Positions 1 through 10,143 of a stretch of DNA of 64,000 nt are shown here, one piece after another; positions within the stretch are counted from its first letter, which is position 1; every line of letters starts with the position of its first letter. The stretch spans positions 124,001 to 188,000 of the forward strand of contig JAIXMO010000016.1 in NCBI GenBank assembly GCA_025677825.1. Direction: 5' to 3'. This stretch comes from Helicostylum pulchrum. Taxonomy: Eukaryota; Mucoromycota; Mucoromycetes; Mucorales; Mucoraceae. A model generated the notes under the pieces. That model was given only the letters and a program-made list of their open reading frames with translations, made no database searches and had not been told where the DNA came from. The translations under genes and the position numbers were made by a program.

Positions 1-1131
1 TAATTCATCTGTATTGCAGTGTTCCATTGCAACTGATTTATGTTCGAGTAAAGCAGGCGACTCTGCCCCTGGAAATCGATAGGCACCCATAACAACAACA
101 ATTACGTACGTTATATAATATCCGATCAAGATTATACCATGATACCAACATATTCTCTGATGGTATACAATCCACGTTAAAATCATAATGGCTCCAGTAA
201 GAAATGACGCGTCTCTCATAAATGTAATTCGTTTCGATTGAAACGGTCGAATAATACCCATACAACCAGACACTACAGATACAATAAAAAACGCTGCTCC
301 GATTAATTCACCTATTGCTAACGATCCCGATCCACTATTCATTGCACTGTTTTTTTTTATTTTAGATTGTTAGTATGCTTTATCTTTTGTTAAACCACCC
401 CCTCGATTTTTTTATTTTTTTTTCGCTCCCTATCGTTTCATACATACGTAAAAGTACTAAATAAATCCGGGCTTCCGTTACCAAAAGCGAGCACAGTTAC
501 ACCAGCCTATACACACGCACACAATGATTAAAAAAAAAAGAGGGTTTTTAATTTATTTATTTTAAACAAACCATGCTTTCGGATAATTGAAGACTTGATG
601 AAATTGTTTGAAGATTGGGACCTATTTATAATATATACATATTTAGTATTTTAGCAAATTATGTCTTGCATTTATACACTTTTTACAAAAAAAGTCGGCA
701 GCAACTACGCTAACTGCACCAAATAAAAGTAATAGACCAGACAGCTAATAATAACAGTTAGGCAAGAGCGATTTTGTACATGAGAGCGCATATTTTTGTT
801 TGGTGATAAATTATTATATTTTTTACCATGATTGCTACAGAAAGTGGTTTCCATAAACTAGAACAGTAATAAAATCGAAGAAAATCACCACTAAAACCCT
901 GACAAGCACTTTTAACAAATGCACATTGATCTGCGTGTGTTTCGATATCCACGCACTAAAAGAAAGAACCTTTTTTTTTAGACCTTTGTTGTTACTTTTT
1001 TTGATGCGTATATGTATAATATTTACTAGTTTATGATGCTTTGATAATGAATCTGATATAGGTACTAATAGTGACGCTGATACAATAAAAGGAAATAAAA
1101 TAAGTGCAACTATCAATGGTCGAGGAATCAT
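1..1131 (-). CDS. NCLX-type cation/Ca2+ exchanger, N-terminal part (3' end outside window)
   Basis: Membrane antiporter of the CaCA superfamily, NCLX/SLC24A6-like (fungal relatives include yeast YDL206W), expected to move Ca2+ against Na+ or H+ across an internal membrane. I join six exons on the minus strand: 1131-1027, 955-827, 744-687, 621-572, 506-448 and 346-1; all phases agree. The N-terminus (about residues 1-22) is a signal-peptide-like hydrophobic run. A cysteine-containing lumenal stretch (CAFVKSACQGF) and the FYYC motif follow. The alpha-1 repeat then appears with FGNGSPDLF and MNSGSGSLAIGELIGAAFF, which are the ion-binding residues of the family. The frame stays open to the window edge, so the cytosolic loop and alpha-2 repeat are missing only because the window ends. 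I chose the ATG at 1131 because it starts the signal peptide; an in-frame ATG lies 60 nt upstream. It is divergent from the Pro/Gln-rich gene. Confidence 0.85.
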
Positions 1132-1471
1132 TCTCTTTTTTTGGTTTTTTTGTGTACAAAAAAGAAAAGGAAGAAAATAAATGAAAATCATCTACCCTTT
1201 TTATACTTGCGCATTAAAAAAGAAACCATGTGCATTCTATCGTAACAGTGACTGCTGATACACTCTCTTACTCACTCACTCTTTACTCACTCTACATCTA
1301 TAGTGTATGTCTTTTTCTGTTACGCTTCCTTAAAGATAATTGACTAAAGCATGATGTCATTTGATTTTGTGTCTCAAACAAGCAATTTAAAATGTGACTA
1401 TATACTAAGCGCCAAGAGAGAGAGAGCCCTTTTTTTTTTCTTTCTCTTTTATCCTCTCTTAAAAAAGAATA
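1132..1471. other. Intergenic region between divergent genes
   Basis: This 340-bp gap separates the exchanger (-) and the Pro/Gln-rich gene (+), so it probably holds both promoters. It contains a short ACTCACTC-type pyrimidine-rich repeat around 1262-1293 and an AGAGAGAG/CTTTTT tract at 1414-1450 just before the plus-strand start. I see no clear TATA box or RNA gene. Confidence 0.4.
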
Positions 1472-2197
1472 ATGAGTAAAAAGTATAACGTACCTGATGT
1501 AGATGATACACCACCACCGGCTTATCAAGAAGTTGCTCCACCTTTCAACCCAAACTACAACCCTCCTCCTCCCTCTGAACCGTCTTCTTCTTCTTTTAAC
1601 GCAAATTATGGTCAAGCAGCAACAACTCCTTCATTTAACCCAAACTATAACCCAGCCATTCACTCTCCCCCACACACACCTGAACTAAACTATCAGAGAA
1701 CAGAAGGAAATCAAGGGTTGTACCCTCAAATACCGGTATCTCCTTCTCCTCCCATGGTATTTCCACAACCTCACCATTACCAACAACAGCAACAACAACA
1801 ACAACAACAACAGCAAAGACAACAACAAAGACAACCTTATTTCCCTCAGCATAATCATCACCCAAATCAACAAGTAAGATATCAAACAATCGAAATACCG
1901 TATACTGCTTCTGTAAATTCAAGGACCAGAATAAATGATCGTCCTACCTTTCCATTAGCTGCTGTACTGTTTTTATTTGGATGGTAAAAAAAGTTTATTA
2001 CTTTATCACTGGCTTAAATTTAACTCTCTTCTTTTTTTGTATCTAGTGTTTGTCCTCCGTTATGGGTTATTGGTGCATGTTGTTGTGCAGGAAGTCGTAA
2101 TAAGTATGAAGCCTTTTGGGGTAAAATCAATTTTATTATGGCAATGGCTTTAATTATATCTTCTATAATCTTCTCCTTGATTTCCATGTCTGAATAA
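1472..2197 (+). CDS. Pro/Gln-rich protein with C-terminal membrane segments
   Basis: Function unknown. There are two exons, 1472-1983 and 2047-2197, joined by a 63-nt intron (gtaaaa...atctag), giving 220 aa. Residues about 12-150 are a disordered Pro/Asn/Ser/Gln-rich tail with two FNPNYNP repeats and a polyglutamine run of about 12 residues near position 105. The C-terminal 70 residues hold two hydrophobic segments, LAAVLFLFGCVCPPLWVIGA and MAMALIISSIIFSLI, separated by a CC motif and a short basic/acidic linker. The layout (a long disordered Pro/Gln-rich cytosolic tail anchored by a C-terminal hairpin) is seen in several fungal membrane proteins that have not been studied. Splicing is required: without it the first membrane segment would be cut off at a stop directly after the donor. 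Confidence 0.75.
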
Positions 2198-2892
2198 TAC
2201 ACTCACATTAAAAAAGTCACCGGATTTTTAAAAATGGGCATTTAAAAAAAAAACTGATTTATTAGATTCATTTATACATTTGTCCTTCGCCTGTTTCGCG
2301 ACTTTACAAAACGTTCATAATAGACCAGTACTCAAATTATAATATAGTTTATAGAACAGGTTATTTTGGGAAAGGACAATAAGTTGAACTGTTTGATTTC
2401 TTTACTTTAAAATATTTTGTAATTAATATATCATGATTCAAAAAAAAAAAATACGTTAGCTTATGAAAATAATAAAATGATTTTCTTAAAGTTGTCAAAG
2501 CTTTCTTTTACTACTCTTTCTCTTTCTCTTTTTATACTTTTTATATCTAACACCATATCCATATATCTTTCCATTTGGAAACGCAATGGTAGACCATCAC
2601 CTTACTGCAGAGGTTAATATATCACATTATATCGCCGTATTAAACACGGTTTCTCTTTTTGGGATTTAGATAATTACACGGGTATGCTTTTTTATTATGC
2701 TTTTTTTTTTCGGACAACTAAAAAATCCGTGTAGAAGTGTAAGTTATCCTCATTTGTCACTGTATGCAGAAACAACCATTTTTTTTAAAAATTGCCGTAC
2801 CTGTGACTTGTTTTATGACCTTGTTTTAATAATTAGAAAAAAAAACATTTTTTTTTTTTTTTTTTTTTTGCTTTGTAAAAGAAACATATAAA
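2198..2892. other. Intergenic region upstream of mex67
   Basis: There is no convincing ORF here. It holds the 3' end of the Pro/Gln-rich gene and the presumed promoter and 5' leader of mex67. Visible features are a CT-rich tract (TTTCTCTTTCTCTTTTTATAC, about 2517-2537) and a run of 22 T residues at about 2848-2869, 24 nt before the ATG. The ORF-like stretch at 2697-2891 is low complexity. Confidence 0.35.
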
Positions 2893-4976
2893 ATGACAGA
2901 AAACAAAGGATTGTTCGCCATGTTCGGTGGATCAGCACCTAAACCTACACCTGTATTCACGAAAGCAGCAGATATTAAATTAAAAGAAGAGATAGCAAAG
3001 AGTTTAGCTGCTGCTACTGCTGCTGCTGTCAATACACCGAGTACGGGAGGTGGTGCTTGGAAGACTGCAAAGAAGAGAGGTGCTCGAGGTTTAGCCTTAA
3101 AGGCAAGAACCTTCGGTAAGAGTATCACCGTATCTGAAAACAAAACGGCTCTACCTGATTTTGAATCCGAGGATGTTGATATGGGTGGTATGGGAAAGAA
3201 GAAGAAGAGATAGTAAGTTATATATGTAAAAAAAAAAATGTGTTGTCAATGATTTTTAACTGGTATACTTCTTCAAAAAAAAAAGTACACCTTATGGTGG
3301 TAGAGGAAGAACTAGACCTACGCAAAAGATGGAAGATACATCTGATAAAAGAGTTGATATTTTAGTAAATATACATTCACACCCGTAAAAGGAAAATATA
3401 AAAAATATTAACGAGTATATAAAAAATTAGGTTGCAGGATTTGAAGCAGGAACAGAAGCTGGTGTTGTACCATTCTTGGTTCAAAAGTCTAAAAAGCAAT
3501 GGGAGCCAGTGGACGTTAAATTAGACCAAGGACAAATGTTGATCACCGTAAACGATCCAATTATTGCACGTATTTTAGTCCGTTTGGATGGATATATCTT
3601 TGGTACGCAACAATTACGCATTCGACTCTTTAACAACCCTACGCTTCCCATGACTCCCGTTGTAGAAGCCAATAAAAAACTGACCACCATCGACATCCTC
3701 CGCAACTTTTTATTAAGCAGATGGAACAGCGAATTAAAGTATTTAAACTTGGATGACATGCATTCCGACCCCATCTTGAAAAAATCCGCTATTAAACCAC
3801 CCGGTTCACCTGGATCCAACGCCATTGTTGGTCCCGCCATGATGAAACTCGCTGGAGAAATGTTTGCAGATATCATTACAATTTCTTTTGCTCGTAACCA
3901 TCTCAAAAACGTACAACAGATTTCAACTTTGGCTCAGTACCTTCCCAACATTCAGAATATCTCGTTTCAAGAGAATTTATTCAAGGATTATGCAAATTTA
4001 GAAGCGTTGAGCGGTACTGGAAAATTAAAGAATTTAAGAGAGCTGTTAATGGCGGGTAATCCGTTGTGTGAAGCAGAGATCAAGCAAAGAGGTAATAATA
4101 GAGCGTACATTCGTAACATGGTAAAGAGGTTTCCTTCCTTGGTCTTGTTGGACGGTGTACCTGTTCAATTGACTGAAGAAGAAATTGCTACGGTGCATAA
4201 AACAGGTCGTGTCTTGCCTGTGGATACAAAACCTAATTTTTTTGATAATGAGATCAGCCAAGCTGCTGCTATTGATTTCGTCTCAAAATATTATCAGTTA
4301 TTCGACGCCAATCGAATTGCATTATCGGTCATGTACGATTCTAATGCTGTATTTTCAATCACCACCAATATCAAACTTCGTGCTCAACAAAAGATCAGAA
4401 GAAAGGATAAAAAGAAGATGATGGATGATGAAGAGAAATTAACCTGGACTACATTAAGCAGAAACCTTATGGGAAAGGCTAAAAGTAAGTTGTTTTGTTT
4501 TACTTTGTGTTTACTCGAAAAACTTATTTTTTTTAAAAAAAAAAAAGAGCAAGAGGGTAAAGGCCTTTTGATTGGACCTGATGCGATTGGAAACACAATA
4601 TGTAGATTACCTACGACTATTCACGATTTACAAAAGACAGACGACTTTGTATTTGACGCTCATCAATCACCTATTGGTTTAGTCATTACTTTACACGGTG
4701 AGTTTAAGGAAGAAGAGTCTACTCCTCCTTATTCTTATGATCGTACATTTGTTCTTCGTCCTGCTACACCAGAGACACCGTAAGTGATTCTTTTTTTTTT
4801 TCCCTAGTATATAACTGATTTTTTTTATGTTTAAAAAAAATAGTGCTATGGCTGCTGGTTGGCCCTATGTCATTATGAGCGATATGTTATGCGTTCGTGA
4901 TTATATTGGAAATCAAGGTTTTAAACCTCAAGTAGCCGTACCCACTAGTACTTTTGCTTGTTACCCCGGTGCATAA
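2893..4976 (+). CDS. mex67: mRNA export receptor Mex67/NXF1-like, lacking a UBA domain
   Basis: Nuclear mRNA export receptor that carries mRNPs through the nuclear pore, normally as a heterodimer with Mtr2/p15. Five exons (2893-3212, 3286-3364, 3431-4484, 4548-4779, 4844-4976) encode 605 aa. The N-terminal 130 residues are basic and Gly/Ala-rich with a KKKKR stretch. An RRM-like fold (about 134-215), leucine-rich repeats (about 225-370) and an NTF2-like domain (about 390-595) follow. The NTF2-like end is recognisable from FVLRPATPETP and AGWPYVIMSDMLCVRDY. The protein stops about ten residues after that domain, so the C-terminal UBA/TAP-C domain, which binds FG nucleoporins in yeast and animals, is not encoded here. 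Exon 4 would read open through the preceding intron, but the GTAAGT donor and the family sequence support splicing. The gene converges with the orphan ORF at 6034. Confidence 0.9.
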
Positions 4977-6033
4977 AAAAAATTTCATTTCGGCTTTCCC
5001 TTTTTAATAACTATTTTTTTTTTTTCCTTTTAGAATATATTTACATGTATAAATAAAAAAAGACCTCCTAGATTTATATACCAACTGTATTTTTTTTGTT
5101 TTGTTTTTACTTTTTCGAGGTTTTTATTTCTATTTATATGTTGATAAACATAATGCAAGGTTTATCCTTCCTTTTAAGCACTTTAGAAAATAAATTAAAC
5201 CTTTTTTAAAATAAAAACATTTTAATCAAGTATGAGAGCTGTTCAGTCCAGGAGTTTTTTATTGTTATTAAGCTCGTTGCATATTTATACGATAAAGCTA
5301 ACAACAATAAATAAACTGTGAAAATACGGATGGTTTACCTGCCCTAAAAATACCTTACGTCTGTAATGTATGCATGCTAAAGATATGTATGCATTGATAT
5401 ATTATTTTTGAATGACTTCATTAACTATTCGAAATATTTAGTTTGCACGGTAGCATCAGTTGTGGTGGGGACATACTACCTTATGGTAACAAATTCTTAA
5501 AAGCTTATTAGTTACAAGATATAGAAGCCCTCTCCTACATATACTTATTGGATGCAGTCATAATATCAGACTTTCTCGCACATAGGTACCATATAATGTT
5601 AATATAAGATATACTTGCTACGTTTTACCCACATGAATTAAATTTTGCAGTTATCTACGCTACCCGCGCAAGCGTGTAAGAACACGAGAAAAAAGTACGA
5701 AATAAATGATATATTTTACTTATCTTGGCGTATTAATATTACAATGTGTTTCATATTTTACATGTGTGTACTGGGGATATTTTAGTTGTATTTTTTTTTC
5801 AATGAGGTGCTGCCCTAATTTTTATAACGGAAGCATAAATATAATAATCTTTTACATCAAGACCTATTTTATTATCCTTTTTTATCACTTATATATATAT
5901 GTACTATTATTTTGCTTCATATGCTCGTACTTATGCGTTAATTAATCACTTTTATTATACATTCACGCAAGATTTTTTTTTATGCAAATAAAAACCAAGT
6001 TTGAGTGAGTGCAAGAAAAAGTAACAAAATAGG
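4977..6033. other. Gene-free region between convergent genes
   Basis: About 1.06 kb of AT-rich DNA between mex67 (+) and the orphan ORF (-). An AATAAA hexamer near 5052 is a plausible mex67 polyadenylation signal. The 79-codon ORF at 5706-5945 is Phe/Tyr/Ile-rich, as expected for random AT-rich sequence, and I do not call it a gene. No RNA gene or structured repeat was recognised. Confidence 0.35.
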
Positions 6034-6546
6034 TCACACTTTTTTGGATTGACCGTGGCAAATAGAACCGTGTATCAATAATTCCCCCATCTTTAATAAG
6101 GTACGATTCATAGTTTCAAAACCATTATATGCAATAGTTAATAAAGCAATATAATCATCTTTGGAAGTAGGATATTGTAACTTTTGTAAACGTCTAATTC
6201 GCATAATATAACCGGCTGACGCGTCCATATTCATATACGAGAGCTTGTTGTCTAAAGAAGTAGGTAAGTAAACTTTAGCGAAAATCACTTGTGATATATA
6301 TTCACCTTGAATATTGTAACCAATTATATTCACATCACTTTTCAAGCTAGCATATTTATCAATAATACATTTCAGCATATTCTTCATAACAATTGGCAGC
6401 TTATAATATCCATCAGCGAGATCTTTATTATTATCGATCCTCTTGTTCCCATTCTCCAAGGCACCTAATTCTAATTCGGCACCGAGGTAAATAGAGTTTA
6501 ATATAATTTTAATGTTTGAGCTCTTACAGAAAATGATAAACAGCAT
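6034..6546 (-). CDS. Orphan 170-aa protein, possibly part of a Mucoromycete-expanded family
   Basis: A single ORF without obvious introns, beginning with ATG. I do not recognise a named domain. The middle has a pattern of KLPIVMKNMLKCIIDKY, then NIIGYNIQGEY, then VIFAKVYLPTSL. It recalls a large group of uncharacterised proteins found in many copies in Mucorales genomes (a helix of the MKdmL type followed by a hydrophobic GyqvqG-like strand). That resemblance is from memory and weak. Non-random features are the full-length ATG ORF in a stop-rich genome, a normal amino-acid composition and a charged middle. It could be a complete small gene or the 3' exon of a decayed larger one. It sits at the edge of a gene-poor, repeat-bearing region. 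Confidence 0.45.
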   Translation of the reverse strand: MLFIIFCKSSNIKIILNSIYLGAELELGALENGNKRIDNNKDLADGYYKLPIVMKNMLKCIIDKYASLKSDVNIIGYNIQGEYISQVIFAKVYLPTSLDNKLSYMNMDASAGYIMRIRRLQKLQYPTSKDDYIALLTIAYNGFETMNRTLLKMGELLIHGSICHGQSKKV

Positions 6547-6649
6547 ATTTTTTTATATAATAACTTGGACGAGTTCAAGAATTATTTAAACTATCATAAG
6601 TCATTATCGTTCATTTGTTATTCTCTTAAAAACGCGTGTTTTTAAGTGA

Positions 6650-7430
6650 AGGTTTAGAAGTAACTTCTAAAAAAAGGTCATTTTTCGGCGATTGAAATAA
6701 GATGTTTTCATTGTATGATTAAACATCTGGAATTTATTCTTTTGCCAAAGTTACTTAGTACAAGCTACCCTTTAATATGTTGTCTTTAATAATAAAATTG
6801 AAAACTGCATGTTGTTTTATATTTTTCTCGATTTTTTATATCTTTTTTTCGGTTGGTCATTTCGAGGATTTTTGATGATTTTGGGGGGGGGGGGGGTCAA
6901 CCCCTTTTGTATTTTTGTAGTTATTTAAACATTACTCCAGATCCAATTTAACTCTCTTTGTGAAAAAAAAACAACGGTAATAAAGTGCTCTTTTAGGAGC
7001 ATTTAATCCACCTAAAATCATATTTTTACAAAAAACACTGACTGAGTAATCACTATTTTAGACGATTTTTGCATTAAAAGTATGATTTAAGATGGATTAG
7101 AAGGGTATAAATGAGCTCCATACCATCCATGTTTTTTCCACAAAGGTAGGCAAACTGTATCAGGAATAATTATAAAATTACCGCAAAAATACAAAAGGGG
7201 TTGACCCCCAAAAACGAAAATCGAGAAAAAACAAAAAAGCTCGTTTTTAATCAAAGATATAGTTAAATAACTAGTTTGTATTATAAAACTTGGGCCCAAG
7301 AAGAGTTTCCTGTTTCTTTAAAAAATAAAAACCGATATTTATTATAACTGCTAATTTTAGCAGTGATTTCTTACGTGAGCGATTATTTAACCTCAGGTAT
7401 CTCAGTGGGCTTTTTTCTTTAGAAGTAATT
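6650..7430. repeat. Large imperfect palindrome, possible fold-back/MITE-like element
   Basis: The left half, read forward, matches the right half read in reverse complement at several ordered points. These are the outer ends (AAGTAACTTCTAAAAAAAG near 6658 against ATTACTTCTAAAGAAAAAAG near 7428), a TTTTCTCGATTTT block, the sequence GGGGGTCAACCCCTTTTGTA (near 6892 and 7200), and an inner GGAGC..CATTTA..AATCCA..ATCATA block (near 6997 and 7110). The order and spacing agree on both arms, centred near 7050. A related copy is seen at about 16853-17090, so this is a dispersed, decayed repeat family. No transposase ORF or target-site duplication was identified. Confidence 0.5.
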
Positions 7431-9180
7431 ATTTACTGCATGATAATAAGGGCGGATTTTCTTCCGTATTTCGGCCACCCTTAAATAGAGCCGTTGCTGT
7501 ACTTGTAACAATTTTTTGAGCGCGATGTAGCGTGTCCTTCTCTTTTGCCGTTCTTACAAATAGCATTAGAAATATCTTTGACCTTTTGTTCGTAGCCCCG
7601 GCTTTATTAAGTATAAAATACAATGAGGAAACAAAAGCTTACATACAGATTTTTTTTTAAGAGCAACATATAAACCTTCATCAGCACGATCTTTTATTTA
7701 AGGACTATATACTTGCAATAGTCCTTTATATAGCATCCTACCAGATTACCGTCTCTGCATACTATATATAGTATTATAATGAATACGTTTGATATAGCCG
7801 ATGTGAATTATATTGCATAATTATGTATATTTACCAGTGTATTTCTCATTTACTTCTCTTATTCTTCTTTTTGCAAATTCCTTCGCTTTTTTTTTTTTTT
7901 GTATAGTCGCTTTATACGTAAAAGTATATATTTTCGTATAAAATTAAAGAAAAAAAACTGAAAGAAAGCAGTTTGGACACACAAAATAAAAGAATGGATG
8001 ATATACTTTGGCAAGATTTAAAATGATGCAAAAATTTTCTGGATCTTTGCGTGTCAGCAACATTAGCTTCGCCACACCCAACTTCTTGCTTTATGGCACG
8101 CACTAGTAGGGTAATACGTAAACTATCCATAAATTGAATAGTCTTTTTCCCAAGAAAACGTGTTTGAAAGTTACGTTTTTATAATGTAATCTCTTTTAAA
8201 AACAACTTGATTTGTAGATATCGGCTTTATAATCCCTCGTTTTTATTACCTGCAACGGTAAAAACTTGCCAAGATTTTTTTTTTTTTTCATCAGCCACTC
8301 GATAAAATAAAGCACGGGTTAAATATCCTTAACCACATTACTTCTTTTTTAGCTCATCGTGGAAACAATACCGTGGCTTTATTTACTTTTTTTAAATCTC
8401 AGTACTTAAGGAACATGTTCATTTTATGATGTAATAAGTGTTGTATTACCCCACACACACGCTACCTACTAACAAAACATTTTTTTTTGAATAGAGTTAC
8501 CCCGTGAAAAAGACAGTTCCCTGAGAGAGAGAAAAAAGCGGGTACAGTATGTTTCTAGTACCAATCCAGAAAATAAATTGCAGAAAACTTTTTTTTTCAG
8601 GTACCAAAAAATATATACATGTACTTATCTTTTAATACATGTGCATTACTTGTATTTTATCTCCAGTACGAAGACAAGTTCTTTTTTTGGTTAAGGTTTA
8701 CTTTTTTGTCAAAAACTCCAGCCACTTTCCAAAGCTGATATTTTTGTGTACTTTTTTAAAAAAGACAGAATAATAAATATAATCTCCTTTATAAAAAGAT
8801 GTATAAAATACTTGGTGTTATTTATACTTGTTGCTCAAACTTATTTCATGCGTAAAATTTACCCACGTCCTTTGTAACAATTTAGTATACATCTCAAAGT
8901 TAAAAAAGAGAAACTTGCCTATTTTCCCCCCTTAAAAAGAAGACAGAGAAAGAATTATATTTAGGTAACACGCGTAAGTATTTAAGGAAAATAAACTTCA
9001 TCGGCTGATAGGGAAAAAGCTGTTTAACTAATCAACCTTTTTTCATTATGCGTTTTTTTAAAAATAAAATGGTAATAAAACCTTATTATTTGGGTCGGAA
9101 TCAACACCGACTTTTTTAAACACGTTTTATTTGTGTATTAGCATATAAAAAGACTCTTTTTCTTTTTTGTTCCTTATCTC

Positions 9181-9201
9181 TTTATACTTTATATATATAA
9201 A
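9181..9201 (+). promoter_or_regulatory. TATA-like element of the MIR-domain gene
   Basis: The sequence TTTATACTTTATATATATAAAA lies immediately upstream of the start codon at 9206. The position is close to the ATG, so the 5' leader must be very short if this is the true TATA box. It is an AT-rich match only, hence the low confidence. Confidence 0.3.
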
Positions 9202-9205
9202 AAAC

Positions 9206-9995
9206 ATGTCTGGTAAGTTTTCTAAATTTTATAAATATATAATTCAATGTCTTTTTTAACACTGTATAATATTTAGACGAAGATTATAACGGTGGTTCTT
9301 CTGCTGATGGAGCTATCCAATACGGTAACAATATTAGCTTAAAGCACAATATGACCGCTCGTTTCTTGACCGCTCAAGACGGTAACATCTATGAAGAAGG
9401 TAGTGGTCAACAAAAGGCTTACTGTGGTGCTTGGGAATCCTCTGATGATACCACTTTCATCGTTATCCCTCGTATTGGTGGTGATGCTGAAGCTGGACAA
9501 GATGTTAACTTTGGTGACGTTGTTCGTCTCAAGCATATGCCTACTCGTTTAAACCTCCATTCTCATGAAGGTTTCCAAAGTCCTGTCACTGGACAACAAG
9601 AAGTTACTTGTTATGGTGATGACTATACTATGGATGAGAATGACGAATGGGTTGTTGAGCAATGGACTTATGATGAAGAAGAGAATGAAGAGTTTGACGT
9701 TGAGGATACCGTAAGTCTTTTAGTTTCTACTTCTTTTTCTGCTCTGTAAAACTAATTTATTTATTATTCTTAGACTTGGTATACTGGTCGTTCTTTCTTC
9801 CTTCGTCACGTTCCTACTGGTTTGACATTGTAAGTTTTCACTGCATTAACTGTATAAATTTAACCAAATTTGTTGACTCATTTTCTTTCTTTCTGCAGGC
9901 ATAGTCATGATGAACTTCTTAATGATGATGATAACGAAGTTGCCTGTTTCGGTGATGGACCTGATGAGAACGATAGATGGCGTGTTGCCTTCTAG
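9206..9995 (+). CDS. MIR-domain (beta-trefoil) protein
   Basis: Small MIR-domain protein, 197 aa, in four exons: 9206-9212, 9277-9710, 9774-9829 and 9899-9995. The MIR fold (named for protein mannosyltransferases, IP3 receptors and ryanodine receptors) occurs in SDF2-like proteins and Pmt enzymes. Three motif repeats are visible: VRLKHMPTRLNLHSHEG (about 79-95), FLRHVPTGLTLHSHDE (about 156-171), and the earlier ISLKHNMTARFLTAQDG. Each is followed by a CYGDD / CFGDGPDENDRW type closing strand. There is no signal peptide and no ER-retention tail, so it is probably cytosolic rather than part of the O-mannosylation machinery. The first exon has only seven coding bases (ATG TCT G). The strong codon bias, with few rare codons, suggests high expression. 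Confidence 0.88.
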
Positions 9996-10143
9996 ATGCT
10001 TTTTACCCTCTCATCTTTTTATATCCTCTTGTAATAAAATATTTTCTTAAAAAATGATCTTTTTACTATGTTGTTCGTTACACACACATAAAAGTAGTAA
10101 ATTATGAAAAAAAATCGTATGTAGAGGTGTGTGGGGGGAATAT

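Larger units (their letters stand above)
6547..9205. other. Gene-poor region upstream of the MIR-domain gene
   Basis: About 2.7 kb without a supportable gene. It contains the imperfect palindrome listed separately (6650-7430), a run of 14 G residues (6883-6896) and many A/T runs. The ORFs at 7087-7299, 7429-7623 and 7912-8130 have no recognisable motif and overlap the repeat or AT-rich sequence. The last 150 bp are the likely promoter of the next gene. Confidence 0.35.

Noticed and set aside
38..265. 75-codon minus-strand ORF at the left edge
   Set aside because: It overlaps the exchanger exon in another frame; the correct frame gives the conserved alpha-1 repeat.
5706..5945. 79-codon plus-strand ORF rich in Phe, Tyr and Ile
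   Set aside because: Composition is that of random AT-rich DNA; no motif, no splice partners and no paralog in the window.
7087..7299. Minus-strand ORF within the palindrome (LPLWKKHGWYGAHLYPSNPS)
   Set aside because: It has a somewhat protein-like stretch but lies inside the inverted repeat, is short, and I recognise no family; possibly decayed coding sequence of a mobile element.
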